Position numbers and translations under genes: made by a program. From Rhizophlyctis rosea (Eukaryota; Chytridiomycota; Chytridiomycetes; Rhizophlyctidales; Rhizophlyctidaceae), in NCBI GenBank assembly GCA_027596075.1, contig JADGJC010000085.1:1-64000 (forward strand): a stretch of 64,000 nt of DNA, in the 5' to 3' direction. Of this stretch, positions 33,835 to 45,759 are shown piece by piece (position 1 is the first letter of the stretch; each line of letters opens with the position of its first letter). Under the pieces are notes generated by a model that searched no databases, was not told the origin of the DNA, and worked only from the letters and a program-made list of their open reading frames with translations.

Positions 33835-34602
33835 GATTTGGGTTGGTTTGCTGTTTTGGCATTAGTGCTTTGTGTAGATTTTTCCGATTGCGTTGTTTTT
33901 GCGGGGTCAGATGAAATGTATAGCTAATCACAATAGCGATGCGATTTCAAGCCAGGATTGTTTTTCGGTGCACTGAGGATGTGATTAGGTTGCTTGTTGG
34001 GATGAAGTGTAGTTGGTGTGCTGGGATGCGGGCTTTAGCGTTGGACTTTGAACACCTCTTTGCATGTTCACGCATTCCGCTATATGCGCTTGCCTTCCAT
34101 GCATCCTTTCGATTGTGGGGGTGCAAAGTGTGCAAGGTGGGAAGTCTTTCATGCTACCAGTAGCCCCCCGATTCGTGGCACAGTCACGATAGTGTGCACT
34201 TCCTTCCAGAGTGCCATCAGCAGTTCGATCACCATTGAGTGATTGGATTCCCGATGTGTCCTGTCACCGCCCTCCGCGGAACTCCGGGAGTGAGGTGGGG
34301 AGACGGGGAGCATCCTGGTTGGGTCGGTGGCCGTGTTGGTTTGTCACCCTCTCATCCTTCCTCCAATTTCCCACGCTCCATCCTCCCACTTTATCCGCTA
34401 GATTCGTGTGGAAACCTACTCGGTATCCGTGAGTGAATTAGTAGTAGTGACCTTCTAGTGGTGGAATACCTTCGAAAGGCCACCTCCCAACCTCAAAATC
34501 ATCAACTCGAAAATAAACTGCACCTCGTCAGTCACAAAACCCAGCACCGGGCATACCCAAAAAAGCCTCTTCCAAGTCGACCTCTCACCCCACCCACCCA
34601 AA
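33835..34602. other. Intergenic region
   Basis: No supported gene; it holds the 3' flank of the SRI gene and promoter of the RING gene. Confidence 0.4.
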
Positions 34603-36553
34603 ATGTCCGACAACGCAAGCACAACAACATCAACAACCACCCCACCCTCCCCAACAACCCCGCAACAACCCACAAACCAACCCCGCCCCCTCTCAACAAC
34701 CTGGCTAATCCTCGACACAATATGGAACCTAACCCGTCTCTCCCTCCTCATATCCTTCATATCCCTCTACGCTCCCTTCTCCTCCTCAACCTCCGCTGCA
34801 GATTGCGACTCTCCCATCCCCGTATTCCTCGTCGGCGCGGCGGTTTTAGTGGCCGTTTATTCCCTCCCGCAAAGTCCGTTGATACATTGGACGGATAGGA
34901 ACCCGTTGTATAAGTACCATCCGGTCGTGAAGTGGGTTAGGAAGTTTTGGAGTGTTTGTTCGCTTGTGGATTGGTGTTGGGCTGTGTCTGGGCAGGTGTG
35001 GACTTTTAGGAGTCAGACTTGGTGAGTTGTGGGAGTGGGATGTGTGTTATGGGTGGGTGGGTGATGGTTGGGGATGAGCGGGATTATTGCGCGGAGCGCA
35101 GAGTTCGCACCATTGTCAGCGAGTTGGCATGATTAGTTGCTGCGCGGAGCGCCTGTTGCCAGCGGAGCTGGCTAGTACGTGCGCGGAGCGCATAGTTGGG
35201 CGCGAAGCGCGTATGTGAGCGTCAGCAAACGGATCAAGAATGAATCAATAATCAAATGTGAATTTGGCTAACGCTTCACATTGATGTTCACTTGTCAACA
35301 GCAGAGCAACAAACCCGCACGTCTACTGGCTAGCCATTACGGAAATAATCATATTCTACATCGGCGTTGTGCTGCCCGTGGTCGTCATCATGGTCCTCTT
35401 TTGCATATACGGCACGGCCTTGTTCACTGGGAGGGGCTTGCGAGGCGCTTTGGAAGGACCAGGAGGGTTAACACCACTGGAGCTTTCAAGGCTGCCGACG
35501 TTCTCGTTCCACATGCCGGATGAGAATGAGGGCAAGCTGGCGGGCGACGAGGAGGCTGGGAGAGGCGACAGGATGGGCGGAGCTGAACATGAACCCGCTG
35601 TTGTGGAGGTTGTTGTGGAGGACGTGAAGGTGGGTTTTGGTGTCTGATTCATGGTATGCACAATGTGTGAGATATCCAGGAGGAGATTTTGGGTTTTTGG
35701 TTTTACCTTGATCGGGTGTGGAGTTGTAGGATGTGGGAAGGGTGATTGCGGTAAACATTGACATGACCTGTGACTGTGTGGATGGAAAGGGTCTTTGATC
35801 AATTTCGACTGATGCACTGCATTCATCAATCTTCACTCCAACCAGAACGACACCTCATCCCCACCTAAACCCTCCACACCCCAACCCCCAACATCCCCAA
35901 CAACACCCCAACCCACAAACTCCAGCACCCAAACCTGCTCCATCTGCTTCTGCGACTACGAGCCCGGCGACCGTCTCCGCGAACTAGCCTGCGGCCACCG
36001 CTTCCACAAAACATGTATAGACCCCTGGCTCCTCCCCGATAAAACTAAAAACGAGCGCGGACATAGGACGTGTCCGCTTTGTGTTAAGGAGGCGATACGG
36101 CCGGAGGATCGGGACCCGAAGTGGGTGAAGATGCAGAAGAGGAGGGAGGCGGAGGAGAGGAGGTTGCGACCTGATATGGAGGCTGCTATTGCTGCTAGTA
36201 GAGAGGAGGCGGAGAAGAGGGTGGGGGAGGAGAAGAAGGAGGGGAAGGAGGGAGAGGGGGAAGGGGAGGGGAAGAAGGAGGAGTTTTTGATGGTTCCAGG
36301 TCTGGAGGGGAGTGAGGATGGTGTTGGGTCTTCTAGTGGGTCGGTGAGGAGTGAGGAAGCGAGACATCCTGGACGGGAGGAGTCGTCGTCATCATCTTCG
36401 TCACATGCTGCTAATCGTACCTCTCAATCTTCCACGCCTTCCATACAATCACATCCATTATCTGATCCCTTGTCGTCGCATGCGGAATCGCCGGATGGGG
36501 CGAAGGGGGGAGATCAGGAGGGGAAGGGGAAGGGTAAACGGCCTGTATCATGA
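34603..36553 (+). CDS. Membrane RING-H2 E3 ubiquitin ligase
   Basis: Three exons, join(34603..35021,35302..35629,35846..36553), give 484 aa. Four hydrophobic segments occur: two in exon 1 ([29 protein letters not shown]), a weaker one there ([14 protein letters not shown]) and one in exon 2 ([19 protein letters not shown]). Exon 3 encodes a RING-H2 finger: [34 protein letters not shown], then CPLC, with the C-x2-C, C-x-H-x2-H and C-x2-C ligands in order. A coiled, Glu/Lys-rich region and a Ser-rich tail follow. RING-H2 proteins of this build transfer ubiquitin at internal membranes, often in quality control or trafficking. Each of the three exons shows the C-rich to G-rich run. Confidence 0.88.
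35022..35301 (+). repeat. Short GCGC-nnn-GCGC palindromes inside the RING gene intron
   Basis: The first intron holds three copies of GCGCGGAGCGC (near 35088, 35139, 35182), one GCGCGAAGCGC (near 35200) and a related GCCAGCGGAGCTGGC (near 35159). All are short hairpin-forming palindromes with a three-base loop, spaced roughly 20-50 nt. No other such cluster was noticed in the window. Confidence 0.6.
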
Positions 36554-37198
36554 GTTGTAGATATATCTATAAGTTGCAATTTTTCGTGTAGTTTGCGTTA
36601 TTCACAGTATTAATTGCATTGTCACAATCTGGCGTGAGGCAGACGGAGCAAAAACGGGGCGGCATGTATCTGTACATATGAAGTTTGTTGTTGAAATATA
36701 CTTGATGATATTCTCTTCTCTCTTTCTGTTGATTTTGTTTGCAGATGTTGGGTTGTGCGGATGTAGCATTGTGAGCTTGATCTGAATGTTACAAACTCTG
36801 ATTAGGGGAACGGGATGTAACGGAACTGTTACACTTGACAATGGTGGTTTAATGCCCAAAAGCCACCAAAAAAAAGAACAATAATGAAGCGATGTGAGGA
36901 ATGTGAGGACTCGACCATCGAATCTCACTGTCAGAAGTGCAAAGATAATAAGCGGGTGAACACCACAGTGCGGTATTGATGAGCAGCAGTACATGCATAA
37001 GTCCCCCTTCCACTTATTTTTGAGATTCGGAAACCCATCGTTTACAAAGCCACTTGGCCCGGCCACAAATGTCACACGGGTAATGCAACGTCCTACAGCC
37101 TCCTCCTCTCACAATTTCATACAAAACTTCCTGTTGAAGCCGACGTCAAAAAAACTCAAGTCCGCAAAAGTGATCGTACCAGATATTCCTAGACAGAC
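36554..37198. other. Intergenic region
   Basis: No supported gene or repeat. Confidence 0.4.
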
Positions 37199-38301
37199 AT
37201 GACCTCCAACCCTCCTCCAGCCCTGTCCAGCACCCACCCCGCCTCGCCACCACCCACAATCAAAGATTCCGAAATACCACCAACTCCAGAAATCCTAGCA
37301 ATGATCGAGCAATCATTAAAGCTCCCACCACCCTTATCCGCAAATGCACCAAACCGCAAAAGACGTCTAGTAATAGGCGCCATCGCCATCCTTGTCTGCA
37401 TCACAGCTCTGATCGTGGGCGTAGTCCTCGGCACGCAACGTAAGAATAACACTTCGGGATAATGGCACTCCGGATGGGTGTCACGTTGAGTCTTGGAACA
37501 ACCAACACTTCGACCACCGGGACCATGACCGGCAGCCGTGTACCACCAACACGCTCATCACCACCCACCTCGACGGGCACCAACCACTGAATCCCAAGGG
37601 ACGCAATTCCAAACGCACTCCAGTAACATCAAATCTATAGCCCATTGGAACCCGGCAAGGAGGGTGAGATGATGCTCCTTTACGGGACGGGACGGATCTC
37701 CACGTGGGGCCGTGGGATGCAAGTGGGTGGAATTTCTTACCCCTCCAATACAGTGACGACCCAAAGCCGTGAAGTATGACGCGGAGCATTGCAACGGTCC
37801 CCATACCTGGGGGTAGGGTGGAGTGTGTTGAAATGGGATGGAGGCCAGGCAGCCGGATGTGGAGGGGGGTGGGAATTGGGTGTTGGGGATTTGAAGTCTG
37901 CGACAGAAGTGACGGGTACGGTCCTGAAGAGTGCGTGGTGGAATGCTACGGTGTTAATTTGTACATGGAGGGACAGGGACTATGTTTTTTTTCGGTGCAT
38001 GTGGATGGACGAGTGGGGGGCGTGGGATGTCGCGGATTTTCCTTCTTCGCTTGTGAAGGAATATTATCTTTTGGTATTGCGCCAGTGAATTGTCTTCATT
38101 GTTAGTCCGAACGGGAAGAATCTATGGAGTGGGCATGGGGATGGGGGAATTTATCCGTGGGATGTTGGGGGTGATGGGACGGGGCGGAAGGTGGTTGATG
38201 GTGCGCATGTGGGTGGGGTGAGGAAGTTGGTTGTTGCGGAGGCTGAGTGGGTTGTGTTTAGGCTTAGTGTGGACGGGGTGATTAGGAGGTAGGCTGTTTA
38301 G
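37199..38301 (+). pseudogene. Single-pass membrane protein with a broken ectodomain
   Basis: The ATG at 37199 opens 87 codons: a Pro-rich cytosolic N-terminus, a basic stop (NRKRR) and one membrane helix (LVIGAIAILVCITALIVGVVLG), followed by KNNTSG and TAA at 37460. A GT donor at 37440 would allow splicing to a Thr/Ser-rich stretch (NTSTTGTMTGSRVPP) that soon stops. Further on, coherent coding-like pieces sit in different frames: SATEVTGTVLKSAWWNATV and WDVADFPSSLVKEYYLL (to 38088), then SPNGKNLWSGHGDGGIYPWD and VRKLVVAEAEWVVFRLSVDG (to 38301). I read this as a decayed type II membrane protein. The ectodomain family is not identified. A short intact protein ending at 37462 is the alternative. 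Confidence 0.4.
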
Positions 38302-38590
38302 CCAGGTTTCTACAGAACGGAGGTGCTTTGGATGGATTCCAACCAGGAAAGCCAACCAATCTTCAATAAAAACCGAAGACAAAGGTTTACACGCTCCCTA
38401 GTATATACAAAAGGTTTGTCAGCGGAGGCAGTTGTATAATTCAAATCAAGCAGAATGTGAGCGCTGCGGTGGAACGATTTGGGTTCGAGTCAAAGCTCGT
38501 TGAGCTCTTTTTTTGTGAGGAACTCTCAATCAAACTCCACCAAGTCTAAATGGAAACTTAGACCTACAGGCTGAATTCAACCACCCCAAT
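38302..38590. other. Intergenic region with a box-B/hairpin/T-run motif
   Basis: At 38481-38520 GGGTTCGAGTC is followed by AGCTC-GTT-GAGCT and a run of seven T. It looks like the 3' half of a pol III unit; no convincing box A or cloverleaf lies upstream. Confidence 0.35.
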
Positions 38591-39200
38591 CTAAAACAAC
38601 GCCCTCCTCACAATCAACTTCTTCACCCCATACCCGCGGTACTCTACACAAAATTCCCAAAACAACCCCATATACAACACACTCCAAACCCAAAACCAAA
38701 CTGGGCTAGTCCACCAAGGCCGCTTATTCCCTCTATAAAGGTACAACGTAGTTTCCTGGAAAAACGTCCCACTACCCCCCTGCTCTTCATCATCCCCACA
38801 ATCAAAACCAGCCAGTGTCACAACCCGCTCCATATGGTTTCTGAAATGCTGCAGGTCCACGCCACACTCCTTGAGTTCAGGTTTCTTGTCGAGGTACGTT
38901 GTGGCAAACTCCGTTGTGAGGGCGTCCATTTGATGTCGGAGTGTGTCGGATTCGAGTGTTTGGGTGGTCCGGATCCGCAGCTTTAGTACTGGTGCTTTGA
39001 TGGACAGGGAAGTGAGTTGAGCTTATTGATTTGGTAAGAAGGAAGGACTTCCTGTCCATAGTACGTACCGCCATACGTCTCCTCCCGTAAGACATCCTCA
39101 ATGTCCTCCCACTCCCTCTCATCATCTCATACACAGTCCCAACAAACCGGTACTCCATCTCCCTTTCTTTCAAATCCTTCACAAATGCAGCAGGATCTCA
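38591..39200 (-). pseudogene. TMEM151-like membrane protein fragment
   Basis: The last exon, complement(38591..38994), encodes APVLKLRIRTTQTLESDTLR, EFATTYLDKKPELKECGVDL, FFQETTLYLYRGNKRPWWTS and PVWFWVWSVLYMGLFWEFCV-EYRGYGVKKLIVR. The arrangement of an R-PWW motif, a hydrophobic helix and an E-Y-R segment resembles the C-terminal third of animal TMEM151. Upstream, past a GTACGT...AAAG intron (39068..38995), DEREWEDIEDVLREETYG lies in a frame that is one base off from KDLKEREMEYRFVGTVYE. The N-terminal two thirds expected for the family are not found. It is either a truncated, frameshifted copy or an incomplete gene model; the family call is tentative. Confidence 0.45.
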
Positions 39201-39423
39201 CTCATCTGACAATTTTGAGACGAATCGTGGAATTTGTCAAACACTGCCACGGTTTCACGAAGGTTCTACAATGTGGGACCGGTGCAATCGGAGATCTCCG
39301 AGGCGACCCACCACCAGATGCATCCTCCAATAAGAGCAGACAACAGGTGGGTGGGAGGATTGGATGGAGGGATGGTGGTGGTCAGGGGTTATATCCCACA
39401 CGGGCGGAAGGGGGTTTTAAACT

Positions 39424-41885
39424 TTGACAACAAGCTATTGTTCCCACCATCTCGAAGTGCATCCGTACTTCTTCGGATCTATTTCATTGGAAAAGACCAT
39501 CAAACCGACAGTGAAGGCAAAGCTCAAATGCTCCCATATATATACACACGACATTGTAAGTGGAAGCCAATTTTGCACTGTCAAATTGTCATCGTTAGAA
39601 CGAGGGCCGGTGGTGGTCAAGCGGGACCAAAAGCTGGGTGGAAGGGGTTTCGCAGCCGTATATGTCGGGACGTATCAGTGGAGACCGGCAGCTGTGAAGC
39701 AGCTGATGCGGGGATTATCAGCTCAATTTGGGGAAGCATCCGAAGCGGAGAGGTTGACGCTTCTACAAGAAGGCGCTCGTCGAGGAGGTTGCGATTCTGT
39801 ATAAACTTCAACCTTCGCCGCTTACAATTGCGGTCTTGGGATATTGCACGTACGAAGGGACCGCATGACTAGTGATGAAGCCTGCCGCGTCGTCACTGTT
39901 TGGAAAGCTATCCTCTCCTTCCTCCATGCTTTGGCACGAGAAGATGACGCTGCTTCGGGACATTGCATTGAGCTCGGTGAGTGCTCTTCAATGGAATGTA
40001 TCTTCGTACCAGTTATCTCACATTTATCTGCAGGTTTACATGCATTCTTGTCAACTGATCCACCGCAACCTGAAACCCGCAAACATCCTCATTGACGAAA
40101 ACGGCCGGGCTCATATTGCGGATGTAGACGGTGCTGCATCCACGGATTCAATCACTCCCCGTCTAACCGCGTACACTCCCGCTTACGCTCCATCCCAACC
40201 TTCTGCATCCTTCACGAACGATATCTACGCATTCGGCAAAGTCTTCGAAGATGTAGCTCCAGGCGATTTGCCATCGCCGTTGGTCAAACTTCGCGATGCC
40301 TGTTTGGAGCAGAAGATTAACTCATCCACGCTTGTAGCAGCATTGTTGAGCATTCATGCGGATTTTACGAAATGGGGTGATGCTGTCCTTACCATTCGGG
40401 TGCGGAGCACCGTTCGAATGACTCTAACCCGTCCCGGTCTGAAGACATACCGCGATCAGATGATTCAGCGAGTTTTCAACCATCAAAAGTAAGCACCAAC
40501 TTACCAGTGCACTGCGCCTCACACTGGAGCTCCACCCCTTGCAATACGAATCAGATATTATACAATTGCCGCCATATCAGTGTCATCCGATCCCCCAAAC
40601 GTGCAACTTGTGCCAGTGAAGACGAGGCCAGTTGCTTCTGCAAACGCCGTGCCAAAAGACCTCCAGCCGAACGACAAGGATCCGATATTGGTAGCTCCCA
40701 CAGTCACACATTAACCGCCTCTTCTTCAATGCGCGAAAATCCAACCATCACCCAATCGACGAATCGTTCTTGTGACCGAGTCAAGTAATGGAGTGTTGGC
40801 TTGAGATTCACGAGAAGGCCCTTCCGTGGAAAGAGTTGGGACAAACTACTGCACACAAGTCCATATCAGTCCGAATGGTAGTCACCTCCTCGCCGTTTAC
40901 GACGACCAGCTCAGAATATACAGTCTCGCAGACAAGGTGCGCCACACTGCAACCAGAAGCAGAGACGACAAACATGATCCCGCTGTGGCCTTTAGCGAGG
41001 ATGGGACACAAGTTTTTATTGCTCCCTGTTGATCAACCTCAGGCCAGTCATGGGACGCCATGTCAGCACGCGCGGAATCGGTGCTTCTCCCCAATGAGAG
41101 CTCATATAAAAGCGTGGAAGCAGCTGCTTGGAATCCAGGGTCTGCCCATGAATCTTCGTGCGGCGCAACGGGCGCAGTCACCAAAAAGCCACCCCGAAGC
41201 GACTGTGCCTACTGCGCCGCGCGAGGAATTCCGGGTGGGTACTGTACATATCATCAGCTTCATGTGGCGCGTGTTTACCTGACGTCGACTCGAGGGCAAG
41301 GAATCCAGTTTTGGACCAAAAGAAGGGGAACTGGAGAAAATGTTTCGATAGTCGTTTCAGTCTTGACCGGAGTGAAGAATTTGGTCCGCCCGCAACAATT
41401 GCCGTTGCTTCGGACGGTACAACAGTTATGAGAATACGGTCGCTCGAGTCTGGAATCAAGGCGATGTGGTCCTTGGTATCTTTTCCCATTCTGCTCCAGT
41501 TCGGGCGGTAGGCGTCAGCAGAAGTCCATTGCATTCAGCTAACGGCTTTAGTAAAAGTCCCTTGTGTGTAGCTTGTGGCGCCCGGCAAAAGCGTCAAAGT
41601 CAGGGACGTTGGAATCAATCGGTTATGCGAGAATTTGATGGACTTTCTAGCGGTAAAAATCAACGACGAGGGATCGTTGTTGCCGGCTTTCTAGATGGGG
41701 AGGTGATGATCTGGGATGTTATGACCGGGGAGCCTATAAACAACCCCAGAATCAATCATCGCGCGTGCGTTAGTTTGGTTGCGGTCGTCACCTATCCCAC
41801 CGGGGTGAGAGGAAAACTGTGCAGGAGTGTGATTGAGATAACACGTTCTCTGGAAAAGCTGATCCATCAATGCAAGGCAGAAATG
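39424..41885 (+). pseudogene. Protein kinase-WD40 relic
   Basis: Kinase blocks occur in order: VVVKRDQKLGGRGFAAVYVG with AAVKQL (glycine loop and Lys, 39610-39700), KALVEEVAILYKLQPSP, MKPAASSLFGKLSSP, then after a GTGAGT...CTGCAG intron LIHRNLKPANILIDENGRAH and IADVDGAAS (40055-40140), and TNDIYAFGKV. The frame breaks near 39770, a TGA sits where GTA-W-LVMKP would have Trp (39866-39868), the HRD Asp is Asn and the DFG motif reads DVDG. So it was a pseudokinase even before decay. Downstream (40800-41885) pieces of WD40 repeats follow in changing frames: QVHISPNGSHLLAVYDDQLR, YENTVARVWNQGDVVLGIFS, VVAGFLDGEVMIWDVMTGEP. The intact gene was probably a TKL-like kinase with a WD40 propeller. Confidence 0.68.
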
Positions 41886-43539
41886 CTCCTGAGATAGAAA
41901 TTAGATCTGTATTATCAATGTATGTGGGTATGTGTAGGCGCATTGTATCGAGTGTTACAGCCGGCACTGGAAGGTTCGAGTGTATCAACATTATATATCT
42001 AATTCGACCAATTTTCGTAAACAGCGTTTTCATGATTTGTTTATATATACAGAATTCAACATGATCTTTGGGAACCCCTTGTATTTTGGAATGCCTTGCA
42101 ACACGGGTGTGCCCTGTCCGGCATCACAGTGGACTTTGCCAGCTGAGAATTGCAAAAAATGTCGCTCGAATTCGCGGAATCCGCAAAAAATGTTCCTGCT
42201 TATCCGATTTTGCAAAGTTGCCCCTGTAGCTAGTATCAAGTTTGGTAAACAAAACAGGGCGCTTCTAAGTGTTGCCACTCAATCGCTCAAGCTACCTCAT
42301 TCAGTACTGCCTTGCTCTTCAGCCTGTAGAGTTCAGGAAGATATGCAAGTGGGAAAAGTGACGATGAATTTAACTAGGTGGGATCGGGCAAATGGTTGTA
42401 GCAGGCGTTAAAGCAGAGGAATGCTTGGAGGGAACCGAGTGAAAACGAAGATCAGCAGCTGTTAGTGCCCTACGCCCACCCATCTGCTGTTGATGCCCTG
42501 AGGCTTATGTAGATCATTGAAGAATACCTTCCATCTATGTATTCGTTCTTCCATCCTTTCAAGATTGGGGTGAACCTGGAAAGCCGAAGGGAAGACCCGC
42601 GCGTCCCCTGCACGAAAATGTTACGAAATTCCAGGGGGAATAACAATGCGCAGTCAACATTGGCCCGACTCGGAGCCTCGGGTCGCGCCGCGCTGCGCCC
42701 AGCCACACCAATCCTCCCCCAAATAAATATTCCTCCTTCCAAAAGAGAACTTGCCTTGTTCTGCCCAATGTTCCACCCTTCATAACGCGTCATAGCTTTC
42801 CTTGATGGAGGATTTGTTCATCCAGCATGCATAAACCACTCCCTTCATCTCGCATCCCTGATCCCTTTGGGTTCCTTGATGCCTCATCGCCAAATTCTGA
42901 GATGCTCCGTGCTCCGACATTGACGGGGGAGGAACTGGTGAAGGGTGGCAAAATGCTGCGTCTATTCGTATCAAGTGTACACACGCTGCTCTCTCCCTGT
43001 GCGCAGAAGCAGAAGGGGGGCTGCCCTTGACAAACGACGGGCGTCTCGTCACTCTCGTGCATCCCATACGAACACGCCTTCGAAGAAATGGATTGATGCA
43101 TGGTGGGTGCCTGCTGAAGGCGGTAGAATCGATGCCAGTCAGTCTTGAACACAGGCTTGCCGAATGCAGGCGATTTCCACTCCGTTATGGAGATTCCATG
43201 AAAGATCAAATGGACAGAGAGCGGCCACCCTTGAGAGCTTGCCTGGCGCGGAACCTCCACATGCTTACAGGACTGTTGACCACATGCGAAGCCTGTCCAC
43301 GGTGGAAGCTATGATAGTATCTCCAGAGTTAATGAAGAGGGAATGATATAAGCTGTCCAAAAGAAGTGGAACCCGCCTCGACCTTGGAAGCGTTTCTTCG
43401 TTTCTTCGTAGAACGGAACGGAATCAACAAAACATTACCTCCCGAGCTAGCATAAACTAGTTCTTCCAACCCGGCTACTAAACCAGGGCCCTACTACACC
43501 CCCTTTCCCACCATCACCCCCACCCCACCACCATCCAAA
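41886..43539. other. Intergenic region
   Basis: Several frames of 60-150 codons exist on both strands but none has a domain, plausible splice structure or the compositional signature. The last 100 nt are a C-rich leader for the transporter gene. Confidence 0.4.
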
Positions 43540-45759
43540 ATGTCCACCCCAACAGACGACACCTCAAACCACAAAAACCTCAACGTAATCCTCATCTCCT
43601 CCTTCGTCGCCTTCGGAGGTTTCCTCTTCGGCTACGACACTGGCCTGATCTCCGGTATCCTGGAAATGCCGGCCTTCAAGAGAGATTTCGCGCTCACGAC
43701 GACGACGCAGAGTATGGTTGTTAGTTTGTTGAGTGTGGGGACGTTTATTGGGGCGCTTGCGAGTGGGATTTGGGCTGATCGGTTTGGGAGGAAGTGGGGG
43801 ATGGTTTATGCTTGTGTTGTTTTTGCGTGAGTAGTTGTTCTTCCTGTGTTTGATAATTTTTTTGGATTGGGAGGAGGTTGGTGGAAGGGAAGGAAGGGGC
43901 CGTGGGGGGCGATATGGGAGTAGGAGAGATGCGATGGAGGGGTTTGTTTTGCTATGTCTGATGTATACTCATATTCTTGTTTCATATCTTCCTTTTTTTG
44001 CCCTTGCATAACACAGCATTGGCGTTGCCATCCAAACCGGTACCCCAGCCCAAGTCGGTGTTCTGACATTTGGCCGTGTCGTCGCTGGTCTTGGTGTAGG
44101 TCTCCTCTCCGACATCGTACCCCTCTACCACTCCGAAGTCGCCCCCAAAGAAATTCGGTAAGTCCGGTCTCACAACAGGCTCCCCCCGTCCCTGCACTTC
44201 ACATTCGCTCCAACCTTCAAAATCAACCTTCTAACAATCCTTCAACAGCGGCTCCCTCGTCGCAACCTACCAACTCACCATCACCATCGGTCTCCTCCTT
44301 GCCTTCGTCGCCAACCAAGTCTGCCAAGGCATCGACAGCGCCGCAGCATACCGCATCCCAATCGGTCTGCAACTCCTCTGGGCCCTCATTCTCGGCGGCG
44401 GTACATCGATGTTGCCCGACTCGCCCCGTGGGTTGATGCGTATCGGCAAGCGGGAGGAAGCCATCCAGGCTTTGAGGAGGTTATACGGCCACGCCGGTGA
44501 CCACGATGAAGTCACTGAACGTCGTGTCATGTCTGAGATTGCTGAGATTCAGGTTCGTTCGGCGGGTGATCGATAGATGGAGTTTTGTAATGTTTCTTCA
44601 TCCGACGGATGATGAATGGGGGTTCTGAACTTCTCATTCTACTCCCCACGCAACCAACAGGAAGGTCTCGACCACGAACTCCTAATCAAAACCGAAAACA
44701 CCTACTCCTCCCTCTGGCGCAAACCCCTCTCCCGCCGCACATGGATCGGCGTCCTCCTCCAAATGTTCCAACAACTCACGGGCGTAAACTTCATCTTCTA
44801 CTACGGAACGAAATTCTTCTCCCAAGCCGGTTTGCAAGGTTTCCAGACGCAGACGATCACGGGTGTGGTGAATATGCTTTCGACTTTGCCGGGGATGTGG
44901 ATGGTGGATAAGTGGGGGAGGAGGAGGTTGATGTTGATTGGGTGCTGGATTATGTTTATTGGGATGGTGAGTTTTTTTTTTTTTTTTGAGGAGGGGGTGT
45001 TTTTGGCGTCTTTTGTTTGGTGTTGTGGGCTGATGATGGTTTCTGGGAAGTGGAAAGTAAACAAGATATGGAGATACGAGGGGGGCGGATACTGATTTGT
45101 GCTTTTGCTCTCTTAACGAAAAAGGTCGTTATTGGAATCATGGGTGAAGTCTCTCCAGTTCAACACGACGCTGAGGGTAACGCTATCCCACCTTCGTCTC
45201 CAACTGGAGGAATTGTCATCACCATCTTCGCTTGTGTCTTCATCACCGGTGTAAGTTGAAATCTCCCTCCCCCCCACGCCTCTCCCCCTTAAAATTTCAT
45301 GCACCATAAGAAAACTCACCCCCACCCCCACCAACCAAAAAACAGTTCGGCTGCTCCTGGGGTCCCGGCGCCTGGGTCATTCCCTCCGAAATCTTCCCCC
45401 TCCCCGTCCGCGCAAAAGGCATCTCCATGGCCACAGCCTCCAACTGGCTCTGGAACTTCATCCTCGGTTTCATCACCCCTTACCTCACCGACCCGGGCTA
45501 CGGCAACCTCGGCACGCGTATCGCTTTCGTGTGGGCTATTCTCGAACTCTGCGGTGGAGCGTACGTTTACTTCTTTGTGCTTGAGACGCGGGGATTGTTG
45601 TTGGAGGAGATTGATGAGATGTTTGAGGCGGGGACGTCGGCGAAGGCGAGTGTTGGGTGGAAGAGTGAGAGGAGGAGGGGGTTGGAGGCGGGTGTTGGGA
45701 GGGAGGAGAGTGTGCAGGATGAGGTGGAGGTTAGTAAGATTGAGAAGGCGCATGTCTAG
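43540..45759 (+). CDS. MFS sugar transporter
   Basis: Six exons, join(43540..43826,44017..44157,44249..44552,44661..44966,45125..45250,45346..45759), give 525 aa, the usual size. Signatures are clear: FGGFLFGYDTGLISGILEMP in helix 1, GIWADRFGRKWG after helix 2, GRVVAGLGVGLLSDIVPLYH-SEVAPKEIRG, PDSPRGLMRIGKREEA before the central loop, QLTGVNFIFYYG, WMVDKWGRRRLM, GPGAWVIPSEIFPLPVRAKG and LETRGLLLEEIDEMF. This is the fungal hexose/sugar-proton symporter type, placed in the plasma membrane. All introns are GT-AG. The intron at 44967-45124 has a 15-nt T run near its start. The substrate is not determined; the family covers glucose, xylose and other sugars. Confidence 0.93.

Noticed and set aside
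42790..43260. 156-codon minus-strand frame.
   Set aside because: No domain, ordinary composition and no splice signals; expected by chance in this spacer.
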